Counted from the first letter of the stretch, positions 1 to 9,447 are shown. The stretch: DNA of 64,000 nucleotides from Telmatobacter sp. DSM 110680 (GCF_039994875.1 NZ_CP121196.1:3100001-3164000); one strand, 5' to 3'. Translations and numbers: made by a program. Notes: generated by a model from the letters alone, not told the origin.

Positions 1-743
1 GGAGCGGAGGGCGCAATCTTCGCGTACTTTCGCGCGGCAGCCAAGCCCCGTGGCGCGAGTTCGCTGCTGTCACAGGCATGAATGATGTAATGCGTGATCC
101 CGGGATGCTCCGGGTAGGTGCGGTCCAGCGGTTCGAGGATGGCAAGCGCCTTTTTCTGCCGCGCGTGAGTTTTATCTGTCAGGTCAGCATTCGAAATCAG
201 GGCTAGGGCGTAGAACACCTGCGCCTCCACGTCGTCGTGATTGTCGTGGGCGAGGGTCGCCATTGCTTCCTCATACTTGTGATCGCGCGCAGAGAAGGGA
301 AGCGAATCGGCATCTTTGAAGATGAGGGAAAGCGCTTGAATGTAACCCCCTTCGCGAGCGTTGGATGATCCGAGCGATTGCGCGGTTTTGATTTCCTGGT
401 TGGCATTTGCAAGGCAGGTGGGCGCGACTTCAGGTCCCCATAGCTGGTGGAAGCAACTCATCGCCACTCCCCAATGGGCGATCGCGCAGTGGGGATCGGT
501 GACAGCAACTTTCTGAAAAGACGCGCCTGCCGCAGAGTATGCGAACGAGTGAAGGAGCGCAATACTGCGATTGAACTCGTCCTGCGCTGCTGGCGTGCAG
601 GAGATGGGGAATGATACTTTTCCCAGTTTTTCCGGCGCGGGATGGTCGTGCATCTCCTGCGCTTGGATACCGGTAAAAGCGAATACCAGAATTAGAATCA
701 GTTTGCAGGAATCAAGCAGAGCGGGCCTCCATGGTGCTTTCAC
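1..743 (-). CDS. TPR-type secreted protein, C-terminus outside window
   Basis: An open frame runs leftward from a GTG at 743 and leaves the window at base 1, so only about the first 247 codons are visible. The N-terminus is a signal peptide (hydrophobic 'LILILVFAFTGIQA'). It is followed by a segment with 'FNRSIALLHSFAY', 'DPHCAIAHWGVAMS' and 'HYIIHACDSSELAPRGLAAARKYA', the pattern of the tetratricopeptide-repeat proteins common in Acidobacteriota. 'HAXHMPSHIF'-type motifs normally follow and would lie outside. The GTG is preferred because TAGGA lies just upstream and the signal peptide begins there. Probably periplasmic and protein-binding; the partner is unknown. Confidence 0.75.
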   Translation of the reverse strand, partial: MKAPWRPALLDSCKLILILVFAFTGIQAQEMHDHPAPEKLGKVSFPISCTPAAQDEFNRSIALLHSFAYSAAGASFQKVAVTDPHCAIAHWGVAMSCFHQLWGPEVAPTCLANANQEIKTAQSLGSSNAREGGYIQALSLIFKDADSLPFSARDHKYEEAMATLAHDNHDDVEAQVFYALALISNADLTDKTHARQKKALAILEPLDRTYPEHPGITHYIIHACDSSELAPRGLAAARKYAKIAPSA

Positions 744-770
744 GTAGATTCCTATCAGACGGCAGGTGTG

Positions 771-1340
771 TTACTCAAATGATCGGGCGTAGCTGAAGAC
801 ATCGCTCTTTTTCTGCGGGCGCAGGTTGGGGAAGACGAAGTGTTCGCGGCGAACTTCTTCGCGGACAAATCCGCATTTTTCCAGCACGTGCGCCGAGGTG
901 GTGTGCTCGGCGTGGCAGATTGCTTCGAGCCGCTCGACGCCGGTTTGGCGCGCCACGTCGACCATCGCTTCCAGAGCTTCCGTGGCGTAGCCCTGTCCCC
1001 ACGCGTCTCTGGCAAAGACATAACCCGTCACGGCGCGCGTGGCGCTCTTGTAGAAGAGCCCAGTGCTCCCTACGATTTCTTCGTTAGCGCCGTTTTCCCG
1101 GGTCATCACAAGGTAGGGCCCTGCCGGCCAACGTTGCCACTCGTCGTCGCTCATCGCGATAAACGCCAAGGTGTCCGCCACACTTCGATGCGTGGGCCAG
1201 CTCAGGTACCGCGTAACCTCGCTGTCAGAGGCATAGCGATGAAAAACGGATTGGGCATCACTTGGCTTTGGCCTGCGCAGCAGAAGCCGCGCTGTCTCAA
1301 TCTTCTCCGACGCTTTGACAGCTTTGGCGTTCGATTCCAT
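771..1340 (-). CDS. GNAT family N-acetyltransferase, RimJ/RimL type
   Basis: 189 aa. The start 'IETARLLLRRPKPSDA' and the acetyl-CoA loop 'RDAWGQGYATEAL' mark a RimJ/RimL-like GNAT enzyme that would acetylate an amine, possibly a protein N-terminus, from acetyl-CoA. The C-terminal 'LEKCGFVREEVRREHF' is the usual last strand-helix of the fold. A longer in-frame start exists at 1439, but the ATG at 1340 has GGAGG upstream and overlaps the stop of the preceding VOC gene by one base (TGATG). The two genes are therefore translationally coupled. The substrate cannot be read from the sequence. Confidence 0.85.
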   Translation of the reverse strand: MESNAKAVKASEKIETARLLLRRPKPSDAQSVFHRYASDSEVTRYLSWPTHRSVADTLAFIAMSDDEWQRWPAGPYLVMTRENGANEEIVGSTGLFYKSATRAVTGYVFARDAWGQGYATEALEAMVDVARQTGVERLEAICHAEHTTSAHVLEKCGFVREEVRREHFVFPNLRPQKKSDVFSYARSFE

Positions 1341-1759
1341 CAGCCCTCCGACAACGGTCTGCCAATTTCCCAGTGATGGCCGAAGGGATCGACAAGGCGG
1401 CCGATGCGCCAGCCATAGTCCTCGTCCCGCACCGGGCATATTGAGGAGGCACCGGCGGCCACTGCGTGATCGAAGACAGCTTGCGGATCGTCAACAATCA
1501 GGACCGGGTGCATGCTGTTGCCGCCGACGGATTCGGGGCTGAAATTCTGATGGACGGGTGACTCTTCCGCAACCCAAAAATCTCCTTTGCCAATGGCAAG
1601 GTGGGCAACTACGGTGCCGTCATCGTTGTCGAGCCGCATGACGGTCAATGCCCCGAACGCACGCGTATAGAAGTCAACTGCGGCGGCACTGCGACGAACG
1701 TACAGCATGGTGGTGATAGTTGTTTCCAGTTTCTTGTCGGTAGACACGGAACCTGCCAT
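1340..1759 (-). CDS. VOC (glyoxalase/PhnB-like) family protein
   Basis: 139 aa. A single vicinal-oxygen-chelate domain: N-terminal 'TMLYVRRSAAAVDFYTRAFGA', central 'HPVLIVDDPQAVFDHAVAAGA' and C-terminal 'RLVDPFGHHWEIG', the order typical of PhnB-like glyoxalase-fold proteins. Such proteins are metal-dependent lyases or dioxygenases, or bind antibiotics; the specific reaction is not inferable. It is the first gene of a two-gene unit with the GNAT gene, with stop and start overlapping by one base. This is one of four VOC proteins in the window. Confidence 0.85.
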   Translation of the reverse strand: MAGSVSTDKKLETTITTMLYVRRSAAAVDFYTRAFGALTVMRLDNDDGTVVAHLAIGKGDFWVAEESPVHQNFSPESVGGNSMHPVLIVDDPQAVFDHAVAAGASSICPVRDEDYGWRIGRLVDPFGHHWEIGRPLSEG

Positions 1760-1807
1760 TGAAATTCTCCATGGTAGTTTTGCCGATAAGAGTGGTGGTC
1801 GTTTGCG

Positions 1808-3253
1808 TCAATACGCCTGCAGTTGATCGAGGGGCAGGCGCACGCGGAAACAGGTTGATCCCGGATCGGAGCGCACGCTGAGATGTCCGCGATGTTTGCG
1901 AACAATACGCATGGCGTTGTCAAGGCCAAGACCGAGACCCTGTCCAGGCGCCTTCGTAGTGAAGAATGGCTCGAAGATGCGATCCTGCAACTCAGGGGGA
2001 ATACCGGGTCCTGTGTCCCAGATTTCCACCAGCATCATTTCACCTTCGAGACGGCAAGTAAGGCGCAGTTTGCCGCCGTTCCCGGATTCAGAGAGGGCAT
2101 CCAGCGCGTTCTCAATCAGCGCTGTCCATACCTGATTCAACTCGCTGCCGTAGGCGCTGATGCGGGGTAGATCGGGTTCGTAGTTTCGCTCGATCTCAAT
2201 ATTTTGCATGCGAGACTGGAGCATCTGGATGGTGGCATCGAGGCCTGCCGCCACATCAACTTCCAGAATCGGCGCGCGATCCATATAGGAGTACGCCTTC
2301 ACGGCACTGATCAAGTCGAAGATGCGAGCGGTGGAGTTCAATAGCGTGTCCACCGATCTGGTGGACCTCAAGTAGCGCGCGAAGTATTGCAGCGAAATGC
2401 ATGTTTCGTTGGCGCCAATGAGTGTGCGAAGTTCCTCAAGATCGGAGACGTGTGTTCGCTGTTCAGCGAGCTGAGCTGCAACCTCCCAGGCTCCGTCACA
2501 GGGTAACGCGGTGAGCCATGCTCGCAGATCTTCTTCTAACTGGATTTGCTGGCCTGTGTCGCGCGGATCGTGCCGGGAGGACCGGCTCAGGACTTTTTGC
2601 TCCCAGGCTTCCACGCCTTGAATCTGCTCGTCTGAAAGACATAGATTAACGAGCTTGAATCGGTTTTCACGATTCGACCTCAGTTCCATGACGAGACTCG
2701 AGGCTGCACGCTGGGCCGCAGATGCGGGGTTGTTGAGTTCATGTGCCAGATTGCCCGCGAGCTTGCCCAAAGCGTTGAGCTTCTCTGCCTGCTGCTCAAT
2801 GCGCGTGACTTCGCGGACGCGATCGAGGAGTGTGGAAACAACGCGCTGCGTCATGGACGGAATGGCTGCGAGCATCTCAGGGAAAGTCTCTTTACGGATG
2901 AGGAGAGCCCAGACAGGCGTCACGGCAAATCCCTGTCCGCCGGAGGTTTTCATGCGCGAAAAGGGCAGCAGTCCGGTCATCTGTCCGGCGCGGCCTATGA
3001 ACAACTCCATCGGTCCGCCGCGCTGGCGTCGCACGTGAATCTCACCTTTGAGGATGAGGATCATGCGGTCGGCGGGCTGGCCCTCTTCAAAAAGGATGTC
3101 GCCGGGCTGTCCAACGATCTCCTCGCCGTGTTGCGCGAGCCAGAGGCGGTCTTCGAACGGCAAGCCCTGCAGTGGTCCGACACGATCGAGGGCCGCCGCG
3201 ATAGTCTCAGCAGGCGTAGGACAGACAGGCGCGGTCAAGGTAGGGGAGAGCAT
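1808..3253 (-). CDS. Sensor histidine kinase with N-terminal cyclic-nucleotide-binding domain
   Basis: 481 aa, no membrane segment. Residues ~30-140 form a Crp-type cyclic-nucleotide-binding fold ('GDILFEEGQPADRMILILKGEIHV'-like beta-roll). A helical dimerisation/phosphoacceptor region follows with 'GNLAHELNNPASAA' (His171), then a HATPase_c domain with an N box 'ENALDAL', 'DTGPGIPPE' and 'GLGLGLDNAMRIV'. A soluble kinase of this layout would sense a cytoplasmic ligand and phosphorylate a response regulator. None is encoded next to it. The ATG at 3253 has GGAGG six bases upstream. The ligand is unknown: the family is named for cyclic nucleotides, but many members bind none. Confidence 0.9.
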   Translation of the reverse strand: MLSPTLTAPVCPTPAETIAAALDRVGPLQGLPFEDRLWLAQHGEEIVGQPGDILFEEGQPADRMILILKGEIHVRRQRGGPMELFIGRAGQMTGLLPFSRMKTSGGQGFAVTPVWALLIRKETFPEMLAAIPSMTQRVVSTLLDRVREVTRIEQQAEKLNALGKLAGNLAHELNNPASAAQRAASSLVMELRSNRENRFKLVNLCLSDEQIQGVEAWEQKVLSRSSRHDPRDTGQQIQLEEDLRAWLTALPCDGAWEVAAQLAEQRTHVSDLEELRTLIGANETCISLQYFARYLRSTRSVDTLLNSTARIFDLISAVKAYSYMDRAPILEVDVAAGLDATIQMLQSRMQNIEIERNYEPDLPRISAYGSELNQVWTALIENALDALSESGNGGKLRLTCRLEGEMMLVEIWDTGPGIPPELQDRIFEPFFTTKAPGQGLGLGLDNAMRIVRKHRGHLSVRSDPGSTCFRVRLPLDQLQAY

Positions 3254-3433
3254 CCTGAACCTCCGGCTTATGCACGTTCAGGATAGCCCATGCCCCAGTC
3301 ACAACCTGTTAAGAACTGTTGTGAAGCGGTCCGGGATCAAGGCGAACGGCGAATCGCCGAGCCCGAATTGCGGCACGGCAGTTGCGGCGATGCTATGATG
3401 GGCGGTTTGTAATTCTCTGCCAGGAAATTCATT

Positions 3434-3732
3434 ATGTTCCGCAATATCTTTTCTGTGCTGCTTCTTCTTTCTTCGACACTTATCGGACTCGGTGAGACTT
3501 CGGCTGCCGGCTTCGCTGACGCCACGAAAGTATTTCGACTCGACGGTGCAGTGCTACCTATGCTTTCGATGTGAATGCGCGAGGAGGCAGGAAGGGCGAG
3601 GGGTTTCGCGTTTGAAGCGGAACGGGCTTGATGCCAACGCAAATTTATGCGGTTTCGCCAATTGGAGGCGCGCTTCTTGAGGGGAAGATGTTCATTTTCG
3701 AGAGCGAAACCGAGACTTCGCGAGGGGCGTAG
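3434..3732 (+). pseudogene. Probable broken gene for a small secreted protein
   Basis: An ATG at 3434 opens a good signal peptide ('FSVLLLLSSTLIGLG'), but the frame stops after 46 codons at 3572-3574. From ~3553 another frame reads on smoothly as 'ATYAFDVNARGG', meets a TGA at 3613-3615, and continues as 'YAVSPIGGALLEGKMFIFESETE' to a TAG at 3730. This looks like one ~95-residue secreted protein interrupted by a frameshift near 3551 and one nonsense codon. Alternatives are a genuine 46-aa peptide or chance. No family was recognised. Confidence 0.4.
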
Positions 3733-3769
3733 TCATTTTCCAACCTATAACCAGAATCAGGGGGATTTC

Positions 3770-5149
3770 ATGTCGCGTCGCATCATCATCGCAACTGTAA
3801 TCGCATCGGTGTGTCTTGCCGCCAGCGGCACAACGGGGCTGGCCCAAGCGAATGACGAAGCAGCTACCAAGGCCCGCCTTGAACAGATTGCGAACTCGTA
3901 TACACCAAATCACGCATTTATGGGTACGGTGCTCGTGGTTGAGGGCGATCATGTGCTTCTCGACAAGGGCTACGCAATGGCCAGCCTGGAGTGGCAGGTT
4001 CCTAACACGCCGGAGACCAAGTTTCGGCTTGGGTCGTTGACCAAGCAGTTCACTGCAACGTTGATACTGCTGCTGCAGCAGGACGGCAAGCTGAGCATCA
4101 GTGATCCCATCAGCAAGTACTTGCCGGACTCGCCGCCGGCATGGGCAAAAATCACTCTGGCCAACCTGCTTGGACATACCTCCGGAATCCCAAGTTTTAC
4201 GGGCTTCAAGGAGTTTCACACCTGGAGCATGAGCGCGCACACGCCTGATGAGGAGATTGCACTTTTTCGCGATAAGCCGCTCGACTTTGAGCCGGGGAGC
4301 AAGTTCGATTACAGCAACTCCAACTTCATTGTGCTCGGAGTTGTCGTTGAGAAGGTGAGCGGAAAGAAGTACGTTGACCTGCTGCGCGAGCGGATTTTCG
4401 ATCCTCTGGGCATGAAGGACACGGGTTTGGATTCTGATGAACTGGTGTTACCGAAACGTGCCGTGGGATATATGCCGGGACCGCATGGGGTAGAGGTTGC
4501 GCGTTCAGAGTCGATGTCGATTCCCTGGTCAGCCGGGGCCATCTACTCCACCACGGGCGATCTACTGAAGTGGGAGCACGGTTTGTTCGGTGGCAAGGTT
4601 TTGAGTGCTGATTCACTGAAATTGATGACGACCCCCGGCAAAGGCGACTACGGTCTCGGTGTCTTCATTGCGAATCGCGATGGAGTACGCGTGGTCAGCC
4701 ATGGCGGCGGAATTGAAGGCTTCAATACGAATCTTATGTATGCGCCGGAAAAGCAGATCGCCGTCGTCGTTCTCAGCAATGTTAACGGCGGCGCACCTGA
4801 TTCAATGGGCAATCAACTGATGGACACTGTTCTCGGTAAGCCCGTAGTTCTTGCAACCGAACGCAAGGCGGTGCCGATCACGAAAGAAGAGCTGGCGAAA
4901 TTTGCCGGTGTCTACGATCTGGCGCCAACGTTTTCACTCACCATTGCCGTCAGCGGCGATCATCTGACCGGGCAGGGAACCGGACAGCCTTCCACCAACC
5001 TGATGTACCAGGGCGTGAAGGACGGACATCCTACATTTTTTGTAGCGCAAGTTGGGGCCGATATCGAATTCGTGCCTGACGCCAGCGGAGCCATTACTTC
5101 GCTCATCCTCCATCAGGGAGGGCAGAACATTCCTGCCAAGAAGCACTGA
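3770..5149 (+). CDS. Exported serine hydrolase, class C beta-lactamase/DD-peptidase fold
   Basis: 459 aa. A signal peptide (to about residue 26, 'TTGLAQA') precedes a penicillin-binding-protein-like serine hydrolase. Ser89 lies in the S-x-x-K motif 'SLTK', the second motif is 'YSN' at 181-183, and 'HGG' at 311-313 takes the place of KTG. A C-terminal domain of about 100 residues ('FAGVYDLAPTFSLTI') resembles the beta-barrel tail found on many such esterases and peptidases. It probably acts in the periplasm on D-amino-acid peptides or esters. The ORF extends upstream to 3647, but the ATG at 3770 starts the signal peptide and has GGGGG before it. True beta-lactamase activity is not implied. Confidence 0.88.
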   Translation: MSRRIIIATVIASVCLAASGTTGLAQANDEAATKARLEQIANSYTPNHAFMGTVLVVEGDHVLLDKGYAMASLEWQVPNTPETKFRLGSLTKQFTATLILLLQQDGKLSISDPISKYLPDSPPAWAKITLANLLGHTSGIPSFTGFKEFHTWSMSAHTPDEEIALFRDKPLDFEPGSKFDYSNSNFIVLGVVVEKVSGKKYVDLLRERIFDPLGMKDTGLDSDELVLPKRAVGYMPGPHGVEVARSESMSIPWSAGAIYSTTGDLLKWEHGLFGGKVLSADSLKLMTTPGKGDYGLGVFIANRDGVRVVSHGGGIEGFNTNLMYAPEKQIAVVVLSNVNGGAPDSMGNQLMDTVLGKPVVLATERKAVPITKEELAKFAGVYDLAPTFSLTIAVSGDHLTGQGTGQPSTNLMYQGVKDGHPTFFVAQVGADIEFVPDASGAITSLILHQGGQNIPAKKH

Positions 5150-5210
5150 CGAGCCGTGAAGAGGTGGTCAGGGATTCTAAAGCCCGGAGAGGCACAGGGG
5201 CCTGTACGGC

Positions 5211-6350
5211 TTATTTCGCGCCTTTTGCTTTGTATCCCTGCCACACGTATTCCAGTGCTTCGGGAAGGGTTTGCGCCTTCACCGCGCGGTCGACGTGGCC
5301 TGCATTTACTGCGAACACAAACTGATAGTGATACTTTTTCGCAGCCAGGACTTTGGCCATGCGCTCATTGGCTTCTACCCAGTCGTGCATGTTGTCGTGC
5401 ATTACGTTGGGATTGAAAAGGTCTCGGTCGCCGACTTCCATCCAGATACGGATCGGCATGCGCTTGCTTTCCGGAATCAGATGCTCGTGAAACTCCCACG
5501 CGCCGTGCGGCGACTTCGGATCATAGGGCCACTGCTGATTCACGTATGTGCCTGAATATGTCAGCACGCGATGATAAAGGTCGGGATGATACCAGGCCAT
5601 GATCAGAGCGCAGGACCCACCGGAACTGCCGCCCATGGTGGCGCGACCATCGGGGTCATGGGTGAGCTTGACGTGGGCTTCGCTCTCGACGCGGGGCAGC
5701 ACCTCATTCTCAACGAATTCCGCGTAGCGACCGGACATGGTGTCGTACTCGAGGCCGCGCTCGCTGCCTTGCGCGTCGCCGCTCCCGTTGCCGATGGAGA
5801 TGGCGATCATGGCAGGCAGCTTGTGCGCGGCGATCATGCTGTCGAGCGCGGTGAACAGCATGCGGTCGGTGCCATCGGCGCCGACGATGAAGGGGGCTAC
5901 GCTGCCAGGTACATAGGCCTTGGGTACGTAGACGGCTACCTTGCGCGTGTAGGGAGCGGGATGGCTGGTGGTGATGATGAGTTTTGCGGGATCGTTTGGA
6001 TCGGAGGTGCCAAAGGTGCCTTTGTCGCGGGCAATGCCGGGGTAGTACTTGCTGTCGGCGGAGTTCATCGTGAATTCGACGACGGAGCCGTTGGCGAGAT
6101 CGGGCGCGGACATTTCCGGTGCCGATGGATGGGTGGGGCCGATGATGAAGTTTCCGTCAGCGTCGGCGGGTGGGACGGTGCCGTCGGGCAGTTGTTTCGC
6201 GTCGACGTAGCCGGGGGTGTGTGCATCCCGAGTAGGAAACGTCGGACGCGCGGCTGCCGGTGGCGTTTGTGGTGCAGCTGGCACCTGGGCGAATCCGACA
6301 ATCGCGGAGGCAAGGAAAACTAACGCTGATGCTCGAGGAAGAAGTTTCAT
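5211..6350 (-). CDS. Secreted esterase, enterochelin-esterase-like alpha/beta hydrolase
   Basis: 379 aa with a signal peptide ('ALVFLASAIVGFA'). An Ala/Pro-rich linker is followed by the esterase D/Fes-like domain: 'RKVAVYVPKAYV' first strand, nucleophile elbow 'GSSGG' with Ser243, Asp308 or Asp310 in 'VGDRDLF', and His352 in 'NAGHVD'. Proteins of this family in soil bacteria hydrolyse ferric-siderophore esters, feruloyl or acetyl groups on plant polysaccharides, or mycolate-type esters; the substrate here is open. The start at 6350 is preferred over the longer frame to 6422 because it begins the signal peptide. Convergent with the upstream serine hydrolase. Confidence 0.87.
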   Translation of the reverse strand: MKLLPRASALVFLASAIVGFAQVPAAPQTPPAAARPTFPTRDAHTPGYVDAKQLPDGTVPPADADGNFIIGPTHPSAPEMSAPDLANGSVVEFTMNSADSKYYPGIARDKGTFGTSDPNDPAKLIITTSHPAPYTRKVAVYVPKAYVPGSVAPFIVGADGTDRMLFTALDSMIAAHKLPAMIAISIGNGSGDAQGSERGLEYDTMSGRYAEFVENEVLPRVESEAHVKLTHDPDGRATMGGSSGGSCALIMAWYHPDLYHRVLTYSGTYVNQQWPYDPKSPHGAWEFHEHLIPESKRMPIRIWMEVGDRDLFNPNVMHDNMHDWVEANERMAKVLAAKKYHYQFVFAVNAGHVDRAVKAQTLPEALEYVWQGYKAKGAK

Positions 6351-6998
6351 TGCGATTGATCTCTCTTGTGCTCGGTGTTTTCCAGTGTATGGCAGTCCCG
6401 TTGCGCAACCAGATTGTTGCATATACCCCCTCTCCCCCCCGACTCTGGATGCAAAATCGTCCCAGGTAAAGACTTACATTGAGCGTAGGCCTGCAAATTA
6501 CTCTTTCCGTGTGACTTAGCCGCAGATTCCTCTGGGTATTGGAGTTAGCTGGAAAGGAGTTCAGATCAGTGAATCAGGATGGCGGAGCGACTTGCGAGTG
6601 AATCGATTCCACGCCTTCCATTGTGCCTGAGAGCGGCTTAATTACCTGCAAATGCGGGTGGTGAATTTTACGAGCTGAATGAATGAGTTAGCGGAAAAGG
6701 TCGCGCGAGGTTCTTGACTGCGTTCGTGCGCAGAAACTCCAGGGCGGATATCACTTCGGGATCGCATAGAAGAACTGCAAATCGCGGTGTGAACTGACGT
6801 GCCTCATTACCCCAGCGCATATTGCGGCCCAATGATGAAACGGCCGATGGTTCAGCTTCGAGAGTGAAGATCTGGCAAAGGGAAGAGTTGCCCACGATCC
6901 GCTCGCTGAACAAAGTTTGCGTCGTGACTTGGATGAGCCACGAGCTTGAACTTCACCCTCGTTGTGTGTAGGGTGCTGAGGATGAGGAATTAAGGACT
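6351..6998. other. 648-base intergenic region, no supported gene
   Basis: The stretch lies between the divergent esterase and VWA genes and should hold both promoters, but I could not assign -35/-10 boxes with confidence. The only sizeable frame is a TTG-started 81-codon ORF on the minus strand (6668-6913) with no ribosome binding site and no recognisable domain. GAGGA and AAGGA lie just before 6999. Confidence 0.5.
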
Positions 6999-7889
6999 AT
7001 GGAACTGCGGCATGGCTGGCGTTTGCTGGCGATTGCGTGTGGCGTTTTCTTTTTCGGCACTCTCGGCAGCTTTGGGCAGGAATGCCGGGTGACCACGACA
7101 GTGCGCGTGCGGAGCGATCCCGGGACGTCTGCAGTGAGTCTGACGTCAGAACAGTTGACCGCGAAGATTGGCGCGAACCCGGCGAGGGTCATTTCGGTCA
7201 CAAATGCGCAGAAGCCAGCGACAATCGTACTGATCGACTTTAGCAGCAGCATGAAAGCAGAGTGGCAGCAGTCCCTAGAAGCCGCGAAGCAACTAACAGG
7301 AGGTGCCGGCGATAGAGTCGGTGTGGTTGTGTTTAACTACCAGATCTTCGATTTCGCCAATGGTCGAGAAGCCACAAACAAATTGCTTGAGCGATTGGCT
7401 ACTCTTAAACCCCGCATGGACGGAACGGCACTTTACGATACGCTGATCGAGGTAGCGAACTCGGCGAAAGATCCGAACACCGTATTGATTTTTCTCAGCG
7501 ACGGCAAGGATAACGAAAGCCACAACACACCTGAACAAACGATAGATTTATTTCTGAAGAATCGGTGGCCTCCGGTTTTTGGTCTCGTGCTCGATTATTC
7601 GGATGACGAGAAACGGCGGGGATACTTCAAGAAGGTTGTTACCGAAACCGGAGGAATCCTTGCGCATCCGTCGTCAGCGTCGGGAGTTGCGGAAGCTGCA
7701 AGTCAGTTGTGGTCCACCATAGACGCGCCTTTCACGGTTGTACTGCAAGCGTCGCAGCCTGTGCTGAAGCCTGAGAAGCTAAAGATTGAGATGATAGGGC
7801 CGAATGGGAATTCGGGGCACCGGACGGAAATTGTTCACGTTTCTATGATTTCCGGTTGTGATGCGACAGCACCTCCGGTAACTAACTGA
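6999..7889 (+). CDS. Secreted von Willebrand factor type A domain protein
   Basis: 296 aa. A signal peptide ('LLAIACGVFFFGTLGSFG') is followed by a short beta region and a VWA domain. The MIDAS motif is D-x-S-x-S at Asp80 ('LIDFSSSM'), with the later 'MDGTALYD' threonine and 'IFLSDGKDN' aspartate also conserved, so metal binding should be intact. This is the shorter, single-domain version of the VWFA-related proteins abundant in Acidobacteriota. It is likely periplasmic or surface located and used in protein-protein contacts. No operon partner: about 260 bases without a gene follow. Function unknown. Confidence 0.82.
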   Translation: MELRHGWRLLAIACGVFFFGTLGSFGQECRVTTTVRVRSDPGTSAVSLTSEQLTAKIGANPARVISVTNAQKPATIVLIDFSSSMKAEWQQSLEAAKQLTGGAGDRVGVVVFNYQIFDFANGREATNKLLERLATLKPRMDGTALYDTLIEVANSAKDPNTVLIFLSDGKDNESHNTPEQTIDLFLKNRWPPVFGLVLDYSDDEKRRGYFKKVVTETGGILAHPSSASGVAEAASQLWSTIDAPFTVVLQASQPVLKPEKLKIEMIGPNGNSGHRTEIVHVSMISGCDATAPPVTN

Positions 7890-8150
7890 AGCCAGTTAGA
7901 TGCCGCAAGATCGCATGTAACAGCTCGGGGTCTTAACGTCGGAGGTTCTTTTGTCGGGGGGTGCGGTCCCTCGTCTGATGCAGGACAAAGATGACTTCAT
8001 GGTCCAGTGATCGCCGACTTGACTGCGGGTGTTCCGCCTGTAACCGCCTATTCTGATCTTTGACGAAGGTTCGCCTTCACCGCCGGATTACTTCTGAATG
8101 GTCCACCATCCAAATCGGAACCCCGGGGGGGCAACAGTGCCAAACAACTT

Positions 8151-8909
8151 CTACTTCGCCCAGGCGGTCACCCATTGGAGCGTTTGATCCGCCCAGGGTT
8201 TCGAGTTCAGCATTGCGGAGGCGATATACAGGAACGCAAGAAGTGAGATCGAGGCGATAACGTGGGAGCGGATCAGCCGGCCCCGATAAAAGTCCCAGCC
8301 TAGCATCAACGAAACAAGGAGAATGTTGCCGTTGAAAAAGTAGATGAAAAACGGTAAGCCAGGTTGCGGATTCCAGGCTGGAACAGCGTAGCCAATGAGG
8401 CGGCTGAACCCGGGATCGGCTAGGGCAACGGTGGAAAGAATCATGAACCGTTTGTGGGTAGCAGGATCCCTGCGCCTGGCAATGCCGAGTGCAAGGAGAA
8501 GAAGAAAGCCGCCGACGTCGACCACGTGAATGGCTTCGAAGGGTACGGGGATTGGGCCATGTGCCCTTACCTGCGCCATGATTACGGTGTAATCCGCGAC
8601 GGGGCCCATGACGGCCATGAGACAGGCCCATGCGACCAGTAACCAGCCCAACCTGCGGTGAAGGTCCACGCGGTTGCGGACGACGAAGAGAACCTGCGCG
8701 GTGAGCAGGAACATCCAGATGGTGAAGACAGCCGCATGAAGGTGCAGGGCGAGTGGCGGGTTTTGGTGAAGGAAGTTCCGGGCGTCCATCCCAAAGCCTA
8801 GGGCCATGCCTACCCAAAGAACACCGAGGTAGACGGCAGAAGGAATCCGATCTTCCCGTGTATTCCATTTTCCGCGAACATGCCACTTCCAGCGCGAGAC
8901 GTTCTCCAC
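8151..8909 (-). CDS. Conserved polytopic membrane protein (paralogue of 37653-38402)
   Basis: 252 aa with about six or seven hydrophobic helices. Shared landmarks with the other copy are 'HLHAAVFTIWMFLLTAQV', 'RRLGWLLVAWA' and 'HKRFMILSTVALADPGFSRLIG'; regularly placed histidines in the helices suggest a heme- or metal-binding or DUF2306-like membrane family, but I do not recognise it firmly. The GTG at 8909 has GGAGG seven bases upstream. The in-frame ATG at 8945 has none. A longer overlapping frame on the same strand (8077-8970) has no domain features and is rejected. Confidence 0.75.
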   Translation of the reverse strand: MENVSRWKWHVRGKWNTREDRIPSAVYLGVLWVGMALGFGMDARNFLHQNPPLALHLHAAVFTIWMFLLTAQVLFVVRNRVDLHRRLGWLLVAWACLMAVMGPVADYTVIMAQVRAHGPIPVPFEAIHVVDVGGFLLLLALGIARRRDPATHKRFMILSTVALADPGFSRLIGYAVPAWNPQPGLPFFIYFFNGNILLVSLMLGWDFYRGRLIRSHVIASISLLAFLYIASAMLNSKPWADQTLQWVTAWAK

Positions 8910-9447
8910 CGGTGACCTCCAGTTGATTTGGGGAAGCTGGAGCATCGCAGGGCGCTAAGGTGGTTGTCAACGGATATCGAACGAGTTCTGGGTGTATGAC
9001 CGCCCGTAAACGGTGATCACGGTGGTGTCACCGGCCACTCTTCCCTAGCCCGCCTAGGAAAGAGTGCGCCACAATTCGCCCGTACAGTCGAAATCGTGGA
9101 TCCATGCAGAAGTTATGAAAGGCAACCGCAGTCACGCGTGGCACGCTGCGCCATCCAAGAGCACGAAAAGCCGGGGGAGATCGTGCTTTCCCAGGTCCCA
9201 AAATCGGGACGTGGGGCACCCAATTTCTGAGAACGTATTTGGATTCTGCGCGCATATCCTTCGGCTGCGCATCCGGGTGATAAACCTAAGAGGAAATTCG
9301 AAACGGGCCTATGAGGTCGATGCGGGGAGAACTATTCAGCTAACACAATCGGGAAGTGTTGGCATTCCTCGAATAGATCGGTTTGAAAGGCAACTGCAGT
9401 TCCCTCCACTTCGGTCGCGGATGACGAAGGTCTTTTGCACGCCAATG
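8910..9447. other. 538-base intergenic region with one hairpin repeat
   Basis: No gene is supported. A plus-strand frame (9064-9492) runs into the antisense of the dehydrogenase gene, has no domain and looks spurious. The region contains the hairpin repeat at 9183-9221 described separately. Confidence 0.5.
9183..9221. repeat. Dispersed hairpin repeat, family A copy 1
   Basis: The core reads GTGCTTTCCCA, then a stem CCCAGGTCCC / GGGACGTGGG with one mismatch around AAAATC, then GGGGCACCC. The same frame of GTGCTTTCCCA and TGGGGCACCC around a variable stem recurs, complete or in part, at 17736, 23600 and 33118. Confidence 0.6.

Noticed and set aside
5571..6323. 250-codon frame antisense to the esterase gene
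   Set aside because: Gly/Val/Asp-rich composition typical of an antisense GC-rich frame; the minus-strand esterase is complete with its catalytic triad.
6668..6913. 81-codon TTG-started minus-strand frame in the 6.4-7.0 kb gap
   Set aside because: No ribosome binding site and no family resemblance that holds on inspection; kept only as intergenic sequence.
8077..8970. 297-codon frame overlapping the membrane protein gene in another frame of the same strand
   Set aside because: Pro/Arg/Ser-rich without helices or domain; the 8151-8909 frame has a matching paralogue at 37653.
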